DNA from: Yersinia alsatica
GTDB lineage: Bacteria; Pseudomonadota; Gammaproteobacteria; Enterobacterales; Enterobacteriaceae
Direction of reading: 5' to 3'
Assembly (NCBI RefSeq): GCF_902170305.1
Contig: NZ_CABHWW010000034.1
Coordinates: 1-64,000 of the forward strand
Length of the DNA stretch: 64,000 nucleotides
Part shown: one piece after another, positions 54,116 through 62,435 of the stretch
Layout: each line of letters opens with the position of its first letter
Numbering within the stretch: the first letter of the stretch is position 1
Notes under the pieces: generated by a model
What the model was told of the DNA's origin: nothing
What the model saw: only the letters and a program-made list of their open reading frames with translations
Databases searched by the model: none
Position numbers and translations under genes: made by a program

Positions 54116-54916
54116 TTATTCATCAACCTCCTTCACACTGGAATCGAAAATCACGTTCCTGTTATGAAACTTCTTTATTTTCAGCCGACTGGCCTGAGTT
54201 TTAATTGCTGCCACAGTTCGGTGAGGCAATTTTTTGGCAATTTCTGAACCTGGATAAGGATAGTATTCTCGCAAAATTTCAATTTCTTCAGGTGACCAGT
54301 TCTGGGATTCTCTTATTCCCATTTTATTGGCCTGTACACCGATTGCTCCCTTAGTGCGTCCCGGAAGTAGGGCTTGTACACGCGTTATCCATGCACCAGA
54401 ACCGTAATGGGCCCACAATATTTCCAGTACCTGCTCTGACCAGGGAACGTTGATGGTTTCAGGTCGCTTTGCCAGGCCCATTTTTCTGTCCATATCAGCG
54501 ACGCCCTTGGCGCTTCGGCCCAGCGATGCCGCTATTCTCGCAATGGGCACACTGCCATGATGCGCCTCAAGATACCGCAGTTCCTCGTCGCCCCAGGAGG
54601 CGTTCGTCACGCCCATAAGGCTTGCCTGAATGCGAATTGCATATATTGTTCTCCCTGGCAGAAGCGAATGAACAAACATAATACCCTTGTAATAATTCAC
54701 ACGAATAAGCGCCAGTTCCTCTTCCGTCCACACCGGAGGCCGGGGAGTGGATAACCCTAATTTTCGCGCTACTCCTCTGACGGCTCCTGCGCTTCTCCCC
54801 AACGTATCACCGATGTCCTGAGCAGAAAATTTTCCATATTTATTTTCAAGAGAACTCATCTCTTTTACCGTCCATGGGGACAGATGGTTTCGGCCTCGCC
54901 GCGTCTTCTCTGGCAT
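54116..54916 (-). CDS. Five-repeat Myb/SANT-like DNA-binding protein
   Basis: A 266-residue protein made almost wholly of five tandem repeats of about 45 residues. Each starts with a Trp (SPWTVKE, PVWTEEE, ASWGDEE, VPWSEQV, QNWSPEE) and ends in a helix-turn-helix-like L.GR(S/T)..A(V/I)...A.KLG pattern. Single repeats of this type occur in bacterial GcrA-like and Myb-like proteins; five in a row is uncommon. It is basic at the N-terminus. It is transcribed toward the carbamoyltransferase 120 bp away and may regulate that cluster (inference). Function unknown. Confidence 0.7.
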   Translation of the reverse strand: MPEKTRRGRNHLSPWTVKEMSSLENKYGKFSAQDIGDTLGRSAGAVRGVARKLGLSTPRPPVWTEEELALIRVNYYKGIMFVHSLLPGRTIYAIRIQASLMGVTNASWGDEELRYLEAHHGSVPIARIAASLGRSAKGVADMDRKMGLAKRPETINVPWSEQVLEILWAHYGSGAWITRVQALLPGRTKGAIGVQANKMGIRESQNWSPEEIEILREYYPYPGSEIAKKLPHRTVAAIKTQASRLKIKKFHNRNVIFDSSVKEVDE

Positions 54917-55030
54917 CGGTTCTTATCCTTACTCCGGTGATAGCTTTGTTGCAGATTCTGTCAGCAGGCAGGGACAATAATCTGATCAACCCAGTGCAGT
55001 TTTACACAATAACAGAATGCGGGTAACAGC

Positions 55031-55638
55031 CTACTGATCTGCCGTCACCGTCGAGTAGCTACTGATTAGCTGCTTAAGGCGCAGCTCTGTCTGGATTTTT
55101 TGCGCGGACGGGATCATCCCTGAGTTTTCCCGAATGCTCATCTGCCGCAGCTGTTCTTCAACGGGCACTGTTTTACTGAGTGCCTGGGTAGCAGCAAACA
55201 CCTGTGATTTCAGCTCGCTGACAGTAATATACTTTCCTTTTTGCCTATCCAGGGTATTGAGCTGTGCCGTCAGATCCTGCAGTTTGAGCATACCCTCAGC
55301 TGAGGTATTTGACGTGAGACCTGCTCCGGGGTGAAATCCTTCATGCTCCGGAAGGTCAGGCTGATGTTGTCTTCGCTGCCGTCATCAGCCAGCGTGTTTT
55401 TAACGGTCAGATTGACGTTTGGGGAATATTCGGACAACACTGAGTCGAAATTATTTTTATTCAAATCAACTTTTTTGCGCTCAGACAGGGGGGCAGACTC
55501 CTGACCATTACTGAAGTCGCCCGCCACCAGCAATTTCAGGGGGAGCTCCGTTTTCTTGCTCGCTCCACCCGTATGCAAATCGAGTTTGAGATTAATACGT
55601 GCTTTAGGGATTTCGGACTGAAAGGAAGAGTTAGACAT
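55031..55638 (-). pseudogene. tssB: Frameshifted type VI secretion sheath gene (tssB)
   Basis: The first 115 or so codons are a clear TssB/VipA small-sheath protein: SFQSEIPKARINLKLDLHTG, ELPLKLLVAGDFSNG, KNNFDSVLSEYSPNVNL and MKDFTPEQVSRQIPQLR. There the frame shifts; one inserted base near 55291 would join it to a second frame (55291-55031, starting MLKLQDLTAQL) and give about 200 residues. The second part is not a standard TssB end as I know it. No other type VI gene is in the window, so this is a remnant. Confidence 0.78.
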
Positions 55639-56182
55639 GGCTGTCCCTGTTCTATGGAGTAATAGAAACGGTCAATGCCAGTGAGAAATAAATAAGAAAA
55701 AATTACCCTGCCAGAACAACTTTCCGGTTCGCGTCATCCGACGTAAATAAAAATCCCGGAACTAAAAAGCGGGCGCATTCCATCCACCAGCATGCCGATA
55801 CTGTATTTTTGAGCATTTGTCTGAAATGAAAAATTTCGGATAAGACCCAATAGCCGGAGTGTAGGAACGTTCCCTGCCTGAACGGAAATGAAAAAATGTA
55901 ACAATGCTTTACATTTTCATTTTTTAACAATCACAGATCACCCTTCTGATTTATAAGAATTTTCCTGCATAACCCCTTCAAGCCTTATGGGATAAGGGTG
56001 TGCAGCAAATGATCAATTTAGCTTAGGGGAAGGTTTTGTACAAAATACCACCATGCACGTGAAATATCTGATTTTGTACTTTTATCAAAAATGAGAAGCA
56101 GAACGTGACAGAGCAAGTGAAAAATTGACGACATTTTCAGTTTTTCATCATTTCTTATTATTCATTTAAACGGGGCTTATTT
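55639..56182. other. Gap upstream of the tssB remnant
   Basis: In 544 bp there is no convincing gene. It is probably the old promoter region of the tssB remnant, ending at the Tn3-family inverted repeat. Confidence 0.5.
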
Positions 56183-56220
56183 GGGGTCGTCTCAGAAAAC
56201 GGAAAATAAAGCACGCTAAG
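56183..56220 (+). repeat. Terminal inverted repeat of a Tn3-family transposon
   Basis: A 38-bp end starting GGGGTCGTCTCAGAAAACGG and finishing GCACGCTAAG, the classic Tn21/Tn501-subgroup terminal repeat in length and sequence. The GC-rich transposon DNA lies to its right; the last bases overlap the tnpR stop region. No matching partner end was found in the window. Confidence 0.85.
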
Positions 56221-56773
56221 CGTGCGTGGAGGCTGGCACCCAGCGGTACAGCGTCGGAATGGACACGCCGAGGTTCTTGGCCACGTCCTTGGGCGGCACC
56301 CCGCTGGCCAGCAGCTTCTTGGCCGACTCGATCTTGCTGTCGGTCATCTTCGGCTTGCGGCCGCCTTTGCGGCCGAGCTGCTTGGCGACTTCCAGCCCGG
56401 CGCGGGTGCGCTCGACGGTCAGCTCGCGCTCCATTTCGGCAAGGCTCGCCATGACGTGGAAGAAGAACCGCCCGGATGGTGTGCCGGTGTCGATGGAGTC
56501 GGTGAGGCTCCTGAACTGGACACCGTGCTTGTGCAGATCGCCGACCAGATCGACCAGTTGCTTGACCGACCGGCCCAGCCGGTCGAGCTTCCAGACGACC
56601 AAAGTATCGCCTTCGCGCAGCATTTCGAGCGTCTTGGCCAAGCCAGGCCGGTCTGCCCGCGTGCCACTCACCTTGTCCTCGAAGACCTTTTTACATCCGG
56701 CCTTGCTCAAGGCTTCGCGTTGCAGCTCCAGGTTCTGATCCTGCGTCGAGACGCGCGCATAGCCAATCAACAT
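56216..56773 (-). CDS. tnpR: Tn3-family resolvase TnpR
   Basis: A 185-residue serine recombinase that resolves cointegrates at res. MLIGYARVSTQDQN carries the catalytic Ser9. VWKLDRLGRS near 61-70 and the GRFFFHVMASLAEMERELTVERTRAG helix follow, with a C-terminal helix-turn-helix (PPKDVAKNLGVSIPTLYRW). The 3' end runs into the terminal repeat. The tnpA expected with it is missing. Overlap with the upstream gene is 7 nt. GC content by eye is far above that of the chromosome. Confidence 0.95.
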   Translation of the reverse strand: MLIGYARVSTQDQNLELQREALSKAGCKKVFEDKVSGTRADRPGLAKTLEMLREGDTLVVWKLDRLGRSVKQLVDLVGDLHKHGVQFRSLTDSIDTGTPSGRFFFHVMASLAEMERELTVERTRAGLEVAKQLGRKGGRKPKMTDSKIESAKKLLASGVPPKDVAKNLGVSIPTLYRWVPASTHA

Positions 56774-57138
56774 GGCTTGTCTCGCGCCCGGTCGATGCGT
56801 TCCTGCATCGCCTGCATCACTTCTTCGTGGGTGTACGATCTGGCGTTGGCGTCGGTGGCTTGCCGCAGGGCTTCCTCAACCTCGCGCGTCATCCGCTCGT
56901 AATCCTCCGGCCACAGCGCTTGCTCCATGCGCAGCGACGCCTGACCCAGCAGGTGCAGCAGGCTGAACAGCCGCATGTCGTTGGTGGCGACGATGCGCTC
57001 CCGAATCTGCTCCTGAATAGCTTCGCTAGCCCGATGCGCTTGTGGTGTGGCAGTCCCCTCGTAGTCAGCGGGGAATTCCGCTTCCTCGGCAATCCTTGCC
57101 CAGGCGCTGGCCAGCGCCTCGATGGTTGACGTGCTCAT
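56767..57138 (-). CDS. Hypothetical transposon passenger protein
   Basis: A 123-residue soluble, acidic, helix-rich protein with no motif that I recognise. The start at 57138 has GGAGCGG upstream; the open frame goes further but without a good ribosome site. It overlaps the membrane-protein gene by 4 nt (ATGA) and tnpR by 7 nt, so all four genes of this unit are translationally coupled. Confidence 0.7.
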   Translation of the reverse strand: MSTSTIEALASAWARIAEEAEFPADYEGTATPQAHRASEAIQEQIRERIVATNDMRLFSLLHLLGQASLRMEQALWPEDYERMTREVEEALRQATDANARSYTHEEVMQAMQERIDRARDKPC

Positions 57139-57635
57139 TTCCGCCGCTCCTGTGCTCTTTGGCGAATCAACCGGCCAAGGGGCCTCGACGCGAAAACCAG
57201 CAGCATCACGCCTATCGGATACCAGGTCGAGAAGACCACCAAGGCATCGAAGGCTGGCCGTCCGGTGTTGGTAGGCAGTACGGCGGTCACAGCCATCAAC
57301 CCGCCGACCGTCCAGATGATGCGCCACACGTAGGGCATCACGCGGGGCACGTAGCCGTCATCGAAAGCGGTCTGGTAGTAGCGGCGCAGGCCGCGCTCGG
57401 CAAGCGCCTGGCGCTGCCGCTCCGACAGCGCATCCGTCCGGCCATACCAGCGCCGGAATGGTGGACAGCGCAGCAGCAAAGGGGTGAAGAGGATCATCAC
57501 CGCCACGATCGCGACACCCCACGCCATGACGGCGCCGGCATCGGGCCGCTTGGCGTTCTCGATCACGGGCGCGAAGACGCCCGGAGCACCGATCATCCAG
57601 AACAGCGCAATGTGCTGATGGAAGGAGAGCTTCAT
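57135..57635 (-). CDS. Hypothetical transposon passenger membrane protein
   Basis: A 166-residue protein with three or four hydrophobic segments (near 5-25, 35-57, 105-130 and 135-155 from the start at 57635, MKLSFHQHIALFWMIGAPG). A charged middle contains RRWYGRTDALSERQRQALAERGLRRYY. No family is recognised. It has ATGA overlaps at both ends. Confidence 0.7.
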   Translation of the reverse strand: MKLSFHQHIALFWMIGAPGVFAPVIENAKRPDAGAVMAWGVAIVAVMILFTPLLLRCPPFRRWYGRTDALSERQRQALAERGLRRYYQTAFDDGYVPRVMPYVWRIIWTVGGLMAVTAVLPTNTGRPAFDALVVFSTWYPIGVMLLVFASRPLGRLIRQRAQERRK

Positions 57636-57958
57636 TTGCTCATCCACTTGCGCAGCAGGCGCTTTTTCAGGGAGGCGCGTTCTTGCGGGTTGCGTCCCTT
57701 GTGATTGGCGATGCGATCCGCCGTGGCGGCCTGGCGCTTGACGGGCCAGTAGGAGCGGCCATCCTTGCCCATCGACCAGACGCTGCTGGCCTGGTTTTCC
57801 AGCAGGGGCAGATGGGCGCTCAGGGCTTCGGGCGACGCGCTGGTCAGCGCCGTGCGCTCACGGGTGCGCCAGCGCTGATGCCAGAGCTTCTTGTCCTCGC
57901 GCTCGCTGCCGCAGGTCGTGTGCCCGACGATGGGTGTTTTGCGGCGGCTGCGGCTCAT
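57632..57958 (-). CDS. Hypothetical basic transposon protein
   Basis: A 108-residue, strongly basic protein: MSRSRRKTPIVGHTTCGSER at the start, KKLWHQRWRTRERTAL in the middle, and LKKRLLRKWMSK at the end. No domain is recognised. It is the first gene of the four-gene unit ending in tnpR. IS903 lies 94 bp upstream and may have separated it from its original promoter. Confidence 0.65.
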   Translation of the reverse strand: MSRSRRKTPIVGHTTCGSEREDKKLWHQRWRTRERTALTSASPEALSAHLPLLENQASSVWSMGKDGRSYWPVKRQAATADRIANHKGRNPQERASLKKRLLRKWMSK

Positions 57959-58052
57959 AACGGGGGTTTGAGGTCCAATGGGGCGAAAACCTACGCTAAG
58001 CGATAGGAAACCAAATTCAAATTTTTTTTAAACAATGAGTTGTGCTGTTACC

Positions 58053-59107
58053 GGCTTTGTTGAATAAATCAGATTTAAGGCGAGTTTCCCTGTAACAGCT
58101 CCGACTTTCAGCCGATACGTACACTTTCTGGCATGCCTGCCTTCGTCATTTTGTTCAGCGCACGCACCATGGCCAAAGCCTCTGCAACCTGACCATCGTA
58201 GTCACGCAACGTCAGCGAACCACCGAACAACTGCTTTACCCTGTACATTGCCGTTTCCGCTATCGACCGACGGTTGTAATCTGTTGTCCATTTCCACCGT
58301 GCATTGCTTCCGCTCAGCCGTTGATTCGCAACAGCACGATTGCGGTCTGCATACTCACCGGACCAGTAGCCCGCTCCCTTTCGGGGAGGAATGAGCGCGC
58401 TGATTTTCTTGCGACGCAGTTCGTCATGACATCGCCGCGTATCGTAAGCACCGTCCGCCGCCGCTGACCTGATTTTTCGGTGGGTCTGCCGGATAAGCCC
58501 CGGGAAAGCTTCAGCGTCCGTGACGTTGTTCAGCGACAGGTCCGCGCAGATGACTTCATGCGTACTCGCATCAACAGCCAGATGCAGTTTTCGCCAGATA
58601 CGACGGCGCTCTTTGCCGTGCTTTTTGACTTTCCACTCACCTTCACCGAAGACTTTCAGCCCTGTGGAATCAATCACCAGATGCGCAATTTCACCCCGGG
58701 TGGGCGTTTTAAAACTGACGTTAACCGACTTTGCCCGCTTGCTGACACTGGTGTAATCCGGACAGCGAAGAGGAACGCCCATCATGGCAAAAATGGAATC
58801 AATAAAGCCCTGTGCGGCTCGCAGGGTCAGGCGGAACACACGTTTAACGACCAGGACGGTGGTGATGGCGAGGTCAGAATAGCGTTGAGGCCGTCCCCGC
58901 GATGTGTGTGTGGCGGGCTCATACCAGGCCTGAATAGCCTCGTCGTCAAGCCAGAAAGTGACGGAGCCGCGGTTGATGAGGGCTTTGTTGTAGTTGCGCC
59001 AGTTGGTGACTTTGAATTTCTGCTTTGCCATGGGACGGCCAGTGTTGCCGGATGATGCGTGATCTGATCCTTTAACTCAGCAAAAGTTCGATTTATTCAA
59101 CAAAGCC
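58053..59107 (-). mobile_element. IS903-type insertion sequence (IS5 family)
   Basis: This is 1055 bp long with 18-bp perfect inverted repeats starting GGCTTTGTTGAATAAATC (58053-58070 and 59090-59107). A 9-bp target duplication GCTGTTACC flanks it (58044-58052 and 59108-59116). All three are as in IS903 (1057 bp, 9-bp duplication). The intact duplication shows insertion in place without later deletion. Confidence 0.96.
58108..59031 (-). CDS. IS903-type transposase
   Basis: A 307-residue DDE transposase of the IS5 family, full length. It begins MAKQKFKVTNWRNYNKALINRG and contains HLVIDSTGLKVFGEGEWKVKKHG and SAAADGAYDTRRCHDEL (Asp residues). The Glu region is NRRSIAETAMYRVKQLFG. It appears intact and possibly active. 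Confidence 0.95.
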   Translation of the reverse strand: MAKQKFKVTNWRNYNKALINRGSVTFWLDDEAIQAWYEPATHTSRGRPQRYSDLAITTVLVVKRVFRLTLRAAQGFIDSIFAMMGVPLRCPDYTSVSKRAKSVNVSFKTPTRGEIAHLVIDSTGLKVFGEGEWKVKKHGKERRRIWRKLHLAVDASTHEVICADLSLNNVTDAEAFPGLIRQTHRKIRSAAADGAYDTRRCHDELRRKKISALIPPRKGAGYWSGEYADRNRAVANQRLSGSNARWKWTTDYNRRSIAETAMYRVKQLFGGSLTLRDYDGQVAEALAMVRALNKMTKAGMPESVRIG

Positions 59108-59133
59108 GCTGTTACCATAAGACGCTAATTGTG

Positions 59134-59168
59134 ACTGCCACCGACCTTTATTATGCTTCGGTGACAGT
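59134..59168. repeat. Isolated hairpin downstream of the KTSC gene
   Basis: ACTGCCACCGA and TCGGTGACAGT pair over 11 positions with one mismatch around a 13-nt loop. It lies 12 bp after the ktsC stop (minus strand) and just outside the IS903 duplication. There is no T-run. It could be the RNA 3' end of the SIR2-HerA operon. Confidence 0.5.
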
Positions 59169-59179
59169 TCATTCATAGG

Positions 59180-59392
59180 TTATCCCACTTGAGACTCTCG
59201 ATAATTATTCTTTATGAAGCTATGAAAAAATTTACCGTGCGATTCTGCTCCATCAAATTCATACCAACATGTAATAGGAAAATCATGGTAATTCCATACT
59301 GCACCACTATTGAATTCAATCTCTAATGTAGAAATAGATTCGTCGTACCCAATACTACGAATCATGCTTGATGAAATACTTCTTCGTTCCAT
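59180..59392 (-). CDS. KTSC-domain small protein
   Basis: A 70-residue protein consisting of one KTSC domain: SSMIRSIGYDESISTLEIEFNSGAVWNYHDFP, then the final ESHGKFFHSFIKNNY. KTSC domains are small folds often found beside nucleic-acid or defence genes. It lies 15 bp after herA in the same direction and thus looks like the third gene of the SIR2-HerA operon. Confidence 0.85.
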   Translation of the reverse strand: MERRSISSSMIRSIGYDESISTLEIEFNSGAVWNYHDFPITCWYEFDGAESHGKFFHSFIKNNYRESQVG

Positions 59393-59407
59393 TTTACACT
59401 CCTTTGG

Positions 59408-61168
59408 TTATATTTTCTGTTCACGTATTTTAGTTACAACAATTTTATAATTATCAGCATCGAAAGAAAATGCTTTTGTCCAACATTCAATTAACTTTGG
59501 ATCTTCACTTGTAGGTCTTGGGTGATTCAATTTCAATCGAACTCTAGATGGAATTTTTATAGCCTCACCTGAAATAACTGCCTCACCTATACGCAAAGAT
59601 GAAAGAAGATCCATAAGACTATTTAGATTATCGGGGGCTGATGATTTCACTATGGATTGATCACTTGAATTGGTAAGCCTAAGAGCTATCAACGTGCCAA
59701 TTTGGGAAATTATAGTCTCTGACAACTCTGAGGGGCGTTGAGAAATGACTAGCGCTCCTACGCCAAATTTTCTCCCTTCTTTAAATATTTTCTCAACTGC
59801 GGCTTTTGAATAATTACTCTTGTCATTTTTCCCTAAATACGTATGAGCTTCCTCAAATGCTAAGAGTATTGGCCTTTGCTTACCGGTATATGACTCTTTA
59901 CGCCCCCAGAACATGCTGTCGTAAACAAATCTTGTAATCAAGCCTATGGTTATATCTAACACCTCAAATGGTACACCGCTAAGATCTAGTATTGTTAATC
60001 GCTGCTCACAGCCTATCCAGTCAGCTAGTAAATCATGCAAATCTTTTTCAGAATCTGCTGTTTTGTAATCACCTGGATTGAACAGAAAATCGTATCGGGT
60101 ATCTCTGAGTCGAGAAAGTAATTTCTTTTCATAAGAAAAATACTCTGCGTGTTGAGATTTATATGGAGCTGTATTTCCCATTACATATGCTTCAAAGGTT
60201 GCCGGAGTCAATGTTTCTGCATCCCCAGCAGCCAGTTCATTTGCTGTATCTCTAGTTTGTTCATCTTTCTTTGCAGAAGAAAATGATGCATTAAGTAACC
60301 AATTCATCTCATACCATAGCTGCCTAGCGCTAAAAGGAATAGGTGAGTCGGCTGTGATAAGATTTTCATTAACAATCCCAGCTTTTAAATTTAAGTTTTC
60401 TTTCTTAAGCTTTGTTACAAGATCTCTCAGTAAACGATATTCTATTCTTTGTTCATCGCGATGATCAGCACCTACAAGAAAATAGGCAAGTTCTTCAAAG
60501 GTCATAAGCCAAAATGGTATCACCAATGGGGATGCTACTTCATTAATTCGAAGTACTTTGGCATCAGGAAATGCAGAAGCATATTCACCGTGTGGGTCAA
60601 CCAATATAATTCTTGAACCAACGTAACCATGTAGAATAGATTTCAAAATACTGACGGTAGTATTGGATTTCCCGCTACCTGTTGAGCCTAAAATACCACA
60701 GTGACGTAAAATTAAGTTATGAGTATCTACATGAACACCTAAATTTTCAGATGAAGAATGTTTTCCAATTTCAATGGAACCGGCATCCTTTTCACCATAA
60801 ATTGCAAATAAGTCGTGTTCGATTACAAGGTGTACTTCATCACCTATTGTAGGATAAGTACCCACTCCTTTTTCAAACTCACTGTCACCTATTTTTTCGC
60901 CAATCAGTTGTACTGAAAGAAATTTTGAGCTTACTCTATACTCATCATCGCTACTATCTGTGAACGGTCTGTCACTTACCGCAGCAACGATAGCGTAGAT
61001 AGTAATATTTCCCATTGGCATTTTTACAAATGTGCCGATCTGGCCAATTTTATACAATCGTCCATTTATTATTGGCGCAGCGGAAGGTATTTCTGATGAA
61101 ACTTCTACCTCTACAGTACTGGAATCCACACGAATAACCTTTCCTAAATATGTAGAATCAGTCTTCAT
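59408..61168 (-). CDS. herA: HerA-type DNA-translocating ATPase of a SIR2-HerA system
   Basis: A 586-residue hexameric FtsK/HerA-superfamily ATPase. The N-terminal HAS-barrel region (about 1-130) is followed by Walker A GSTGSGKS at 161-168. Walker B ILLAFEEAHTYLG is near 425, VISQRPSELSETIISQ follows, and a C-terminal RIGEAVISGEA stretch is typical of HerA. It overlaps the upstream sir2 gene by 11 nt. In known SIR2-HerA systems the two proteins form one large complex that depletes NAD+ on phage infection. Confidence 0.9.
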   Translation of the reverse strand: MKTDSTYLGKVIRVDSSTVEVEVSSEIPSAAPIINGRLYKIGQIGTFVKMPMGNITIYAIVAAVSDRPFTDSSDDEYRVSSKFLSVQLIGEKIGDSEFEKGVGTYPTIGDEVHLVIEHDLFAIYGEKDAGSIEIGKHSSSENLGVHVDTHNLILRHCGILGSTGSGKSNTTVSILKSILHGYVGSRIILVDPHGEYASAFPDAKVLRINEVASPLVIPFWLMTFEELAYFLVGADHRDEQRIEYRLLRDLVTKLKKENLNLKAGIVNENLITADSPIPFSARQLWYEMNWLLNASFSSAKKDEQTRDTANELAAGDAETLTPATFEAYVMGNTAPYKSQHAEYFSYEKKLLSRLRDTRYDFLFNPGDYKTADSEKDLHDLLADWIGCEQRLTILDLSGVPFEVLDITIGLITRFVYDSMFWGRKESYTGKQRPILLAFEEAHTYLGKNDKSNYSKAAVEKIFKEGRKFGVGALVISQRPSELSETIISQIGTLIALRLTNSSDQSIVKSSAPDNLNSLMDLLSSLRIGEAVISGEAIKIPSRVRLKLNHPRPTSEDPKLIECWTKAFSFDADNYKIVVTKIREQKI

Positions 61169-62351
61169 TTATAGATACCTCAATCTCACTACTACGACCA
61201 GAATTACCAACTAAGAACTCAACCAAATAATTAAAATCACCAAGCAAGAATTTTTCACCTTCAGCATTCCAAAAACTATCACATTTTTCTTTGTTTTTTA
61301 GCTCGGATTGGTCAAAGGACCATTTCCCTAATGTTCCGTTTATAATCGCAGTTGTTGGTCCGAATACAGATAGATTTAGATATCCTGCCGAAAGGGAATG
61401 CAATTTTTTAACTTCACTGTCTGCATAAAAAAAGACTACAACACTAAGCCTGTTGTTTTGCCTCAAGCAATTAAAAATAATTTCATTTATATGCTGATCT
61501 AAAAATGAGTATCCGGTGAAAATGAATAGAAGCTCACCATTTAGTAAATAGTTTTTAAGGCGGTCGAAGTAAACTAAAAAAGGTTGTCTACGAGATAGAT
61601 CATATTTTTCTTTTGATGGGTAAATGACTATCTCATTTTTCTCTTCTTCAATTTTATCTACTTTCCCAAGGCGTATAACTTTATGCGACTTCAGATTCTC
61701 TCTTTTTTTCCAAAACCAACTAAGAGAACCATGTATCTTCCATAATCGAATCCAGTTCTGAGTTAGATCATTTCTACGAACAAGTGTTTCGACACTTTCT
61801 TGCCAAAAAAATGGTTCATAAGAACCAACGAAACCGTCAAAATACGGCGCACGAATTGCTTCAAGAGATTTTTCTATTACCAGATCATAATTTGTAGTAA
61901 AAATCTCTTTCGAAAAATCTCTGTTTTGCATGTTTAACCACGCAAAAAATTTCTTTGGAGCAGTCAGATTAGCACTAACTTCTTTCTCCGTGATTAGATT
62001 ATAAATATTTTTGCAAATTTCAATATCCAGATCACGCGCGCTTATGCCAGAAACCCCGAGGAATTCTCTATCAGGCCTTTCTTCAGTTATTTCGCGAATC
62101 CGTCTTATCTGATTAAGAATATCTTCAATGCTAATTGTTTCATCAGGCTTCGATAAGTCTGTTTTAATAACATTAAAATAATCCAACAATGATCCGGTTA
62201 ATGCACTTTCGACTTGAATAGTCAATTGAGATATATTTGGCAAGCCTAAAGCACAGGAGGTACCAGCCCCCATAAAGAAACCAATATTTTTAGCGTAGGA
62301 TAGTTGACTTTTTAGCTCACGAATTTCTTTAAGTAGGTTTATTTCTTCCAT
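61158..62351 (-). CDS. sir2: SIR2-domain NADase-type effector of a SIR2-HerA system
   Basis: A 397-residue protein with a SIR2 Rossmann domain. GFFMGAGTSCALGLPN contains the NAD-binding GAGTS at 28-32. FTTNYD at 151-156 has the catalytic Asn154, and LWKIHGSLSW at 203-212 has the catalytic His207. GYSFLDQHINEI near 280 is typical of defence-type SIR2 proteins. The C-terminal 100 residues have no family that I know. It is translationally coupled to herA and AT-rich. Confidence 0.9.
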   Translation of the reverse strand: MEEINLLKEIRELKSQLSYAKNIGFFMGAGTSCALGLPNISQLTIQVESALTGSLLDYFNVIKTDLSKPDETISIEDILNQIRRIREITEERPDREFLGVSGISARDLDIEICKNIYNLITEKEVSANLTAPKKFFAWLNMQNRDFSKEIFTTNYDLVIEKSLEAIRAPYFDGFVGSYEPFFWQESVETLVRRNDLTQNWIRLWKIHGSLSWFWKKRENLKSHKVIRLGKVDKIEEEKNEIVIYPSKEKYDLSRRQPFLVYFDRLKNYLLNGELLFIFTGYSFLDQHINEIIFNCLRQNNRLSVVVFFYADSEVKKLHSLSAGYLNLSVFGPTTAIINGTLGKWSFDQSELKNKEKCDSFWNAEGEKFLLGDFNYLVEFLVGNSGRSSEIEVSINED

Positions 62352-62435
62352 AGCTTTTAATTCCCTATCATAATTTGTTGTATGACTTGATCTCTGCTTA
62401 GAATAATTCTTTTTAAATCATGGTTAATATTATCT

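Noticed and set aside
55703..55930. 75-codon open frame upstream of the tssB remnant
   Set aside because: No family features; the sequence looks like non-coding leader.
57979..58000. GGGGCGAAAACC..TACGCTAAG as the second Tn3 terminal repeat
   Set aside because: Only the last nine bases resemble a Tn3 end and the spacing is wrong; it may be part of a res site.
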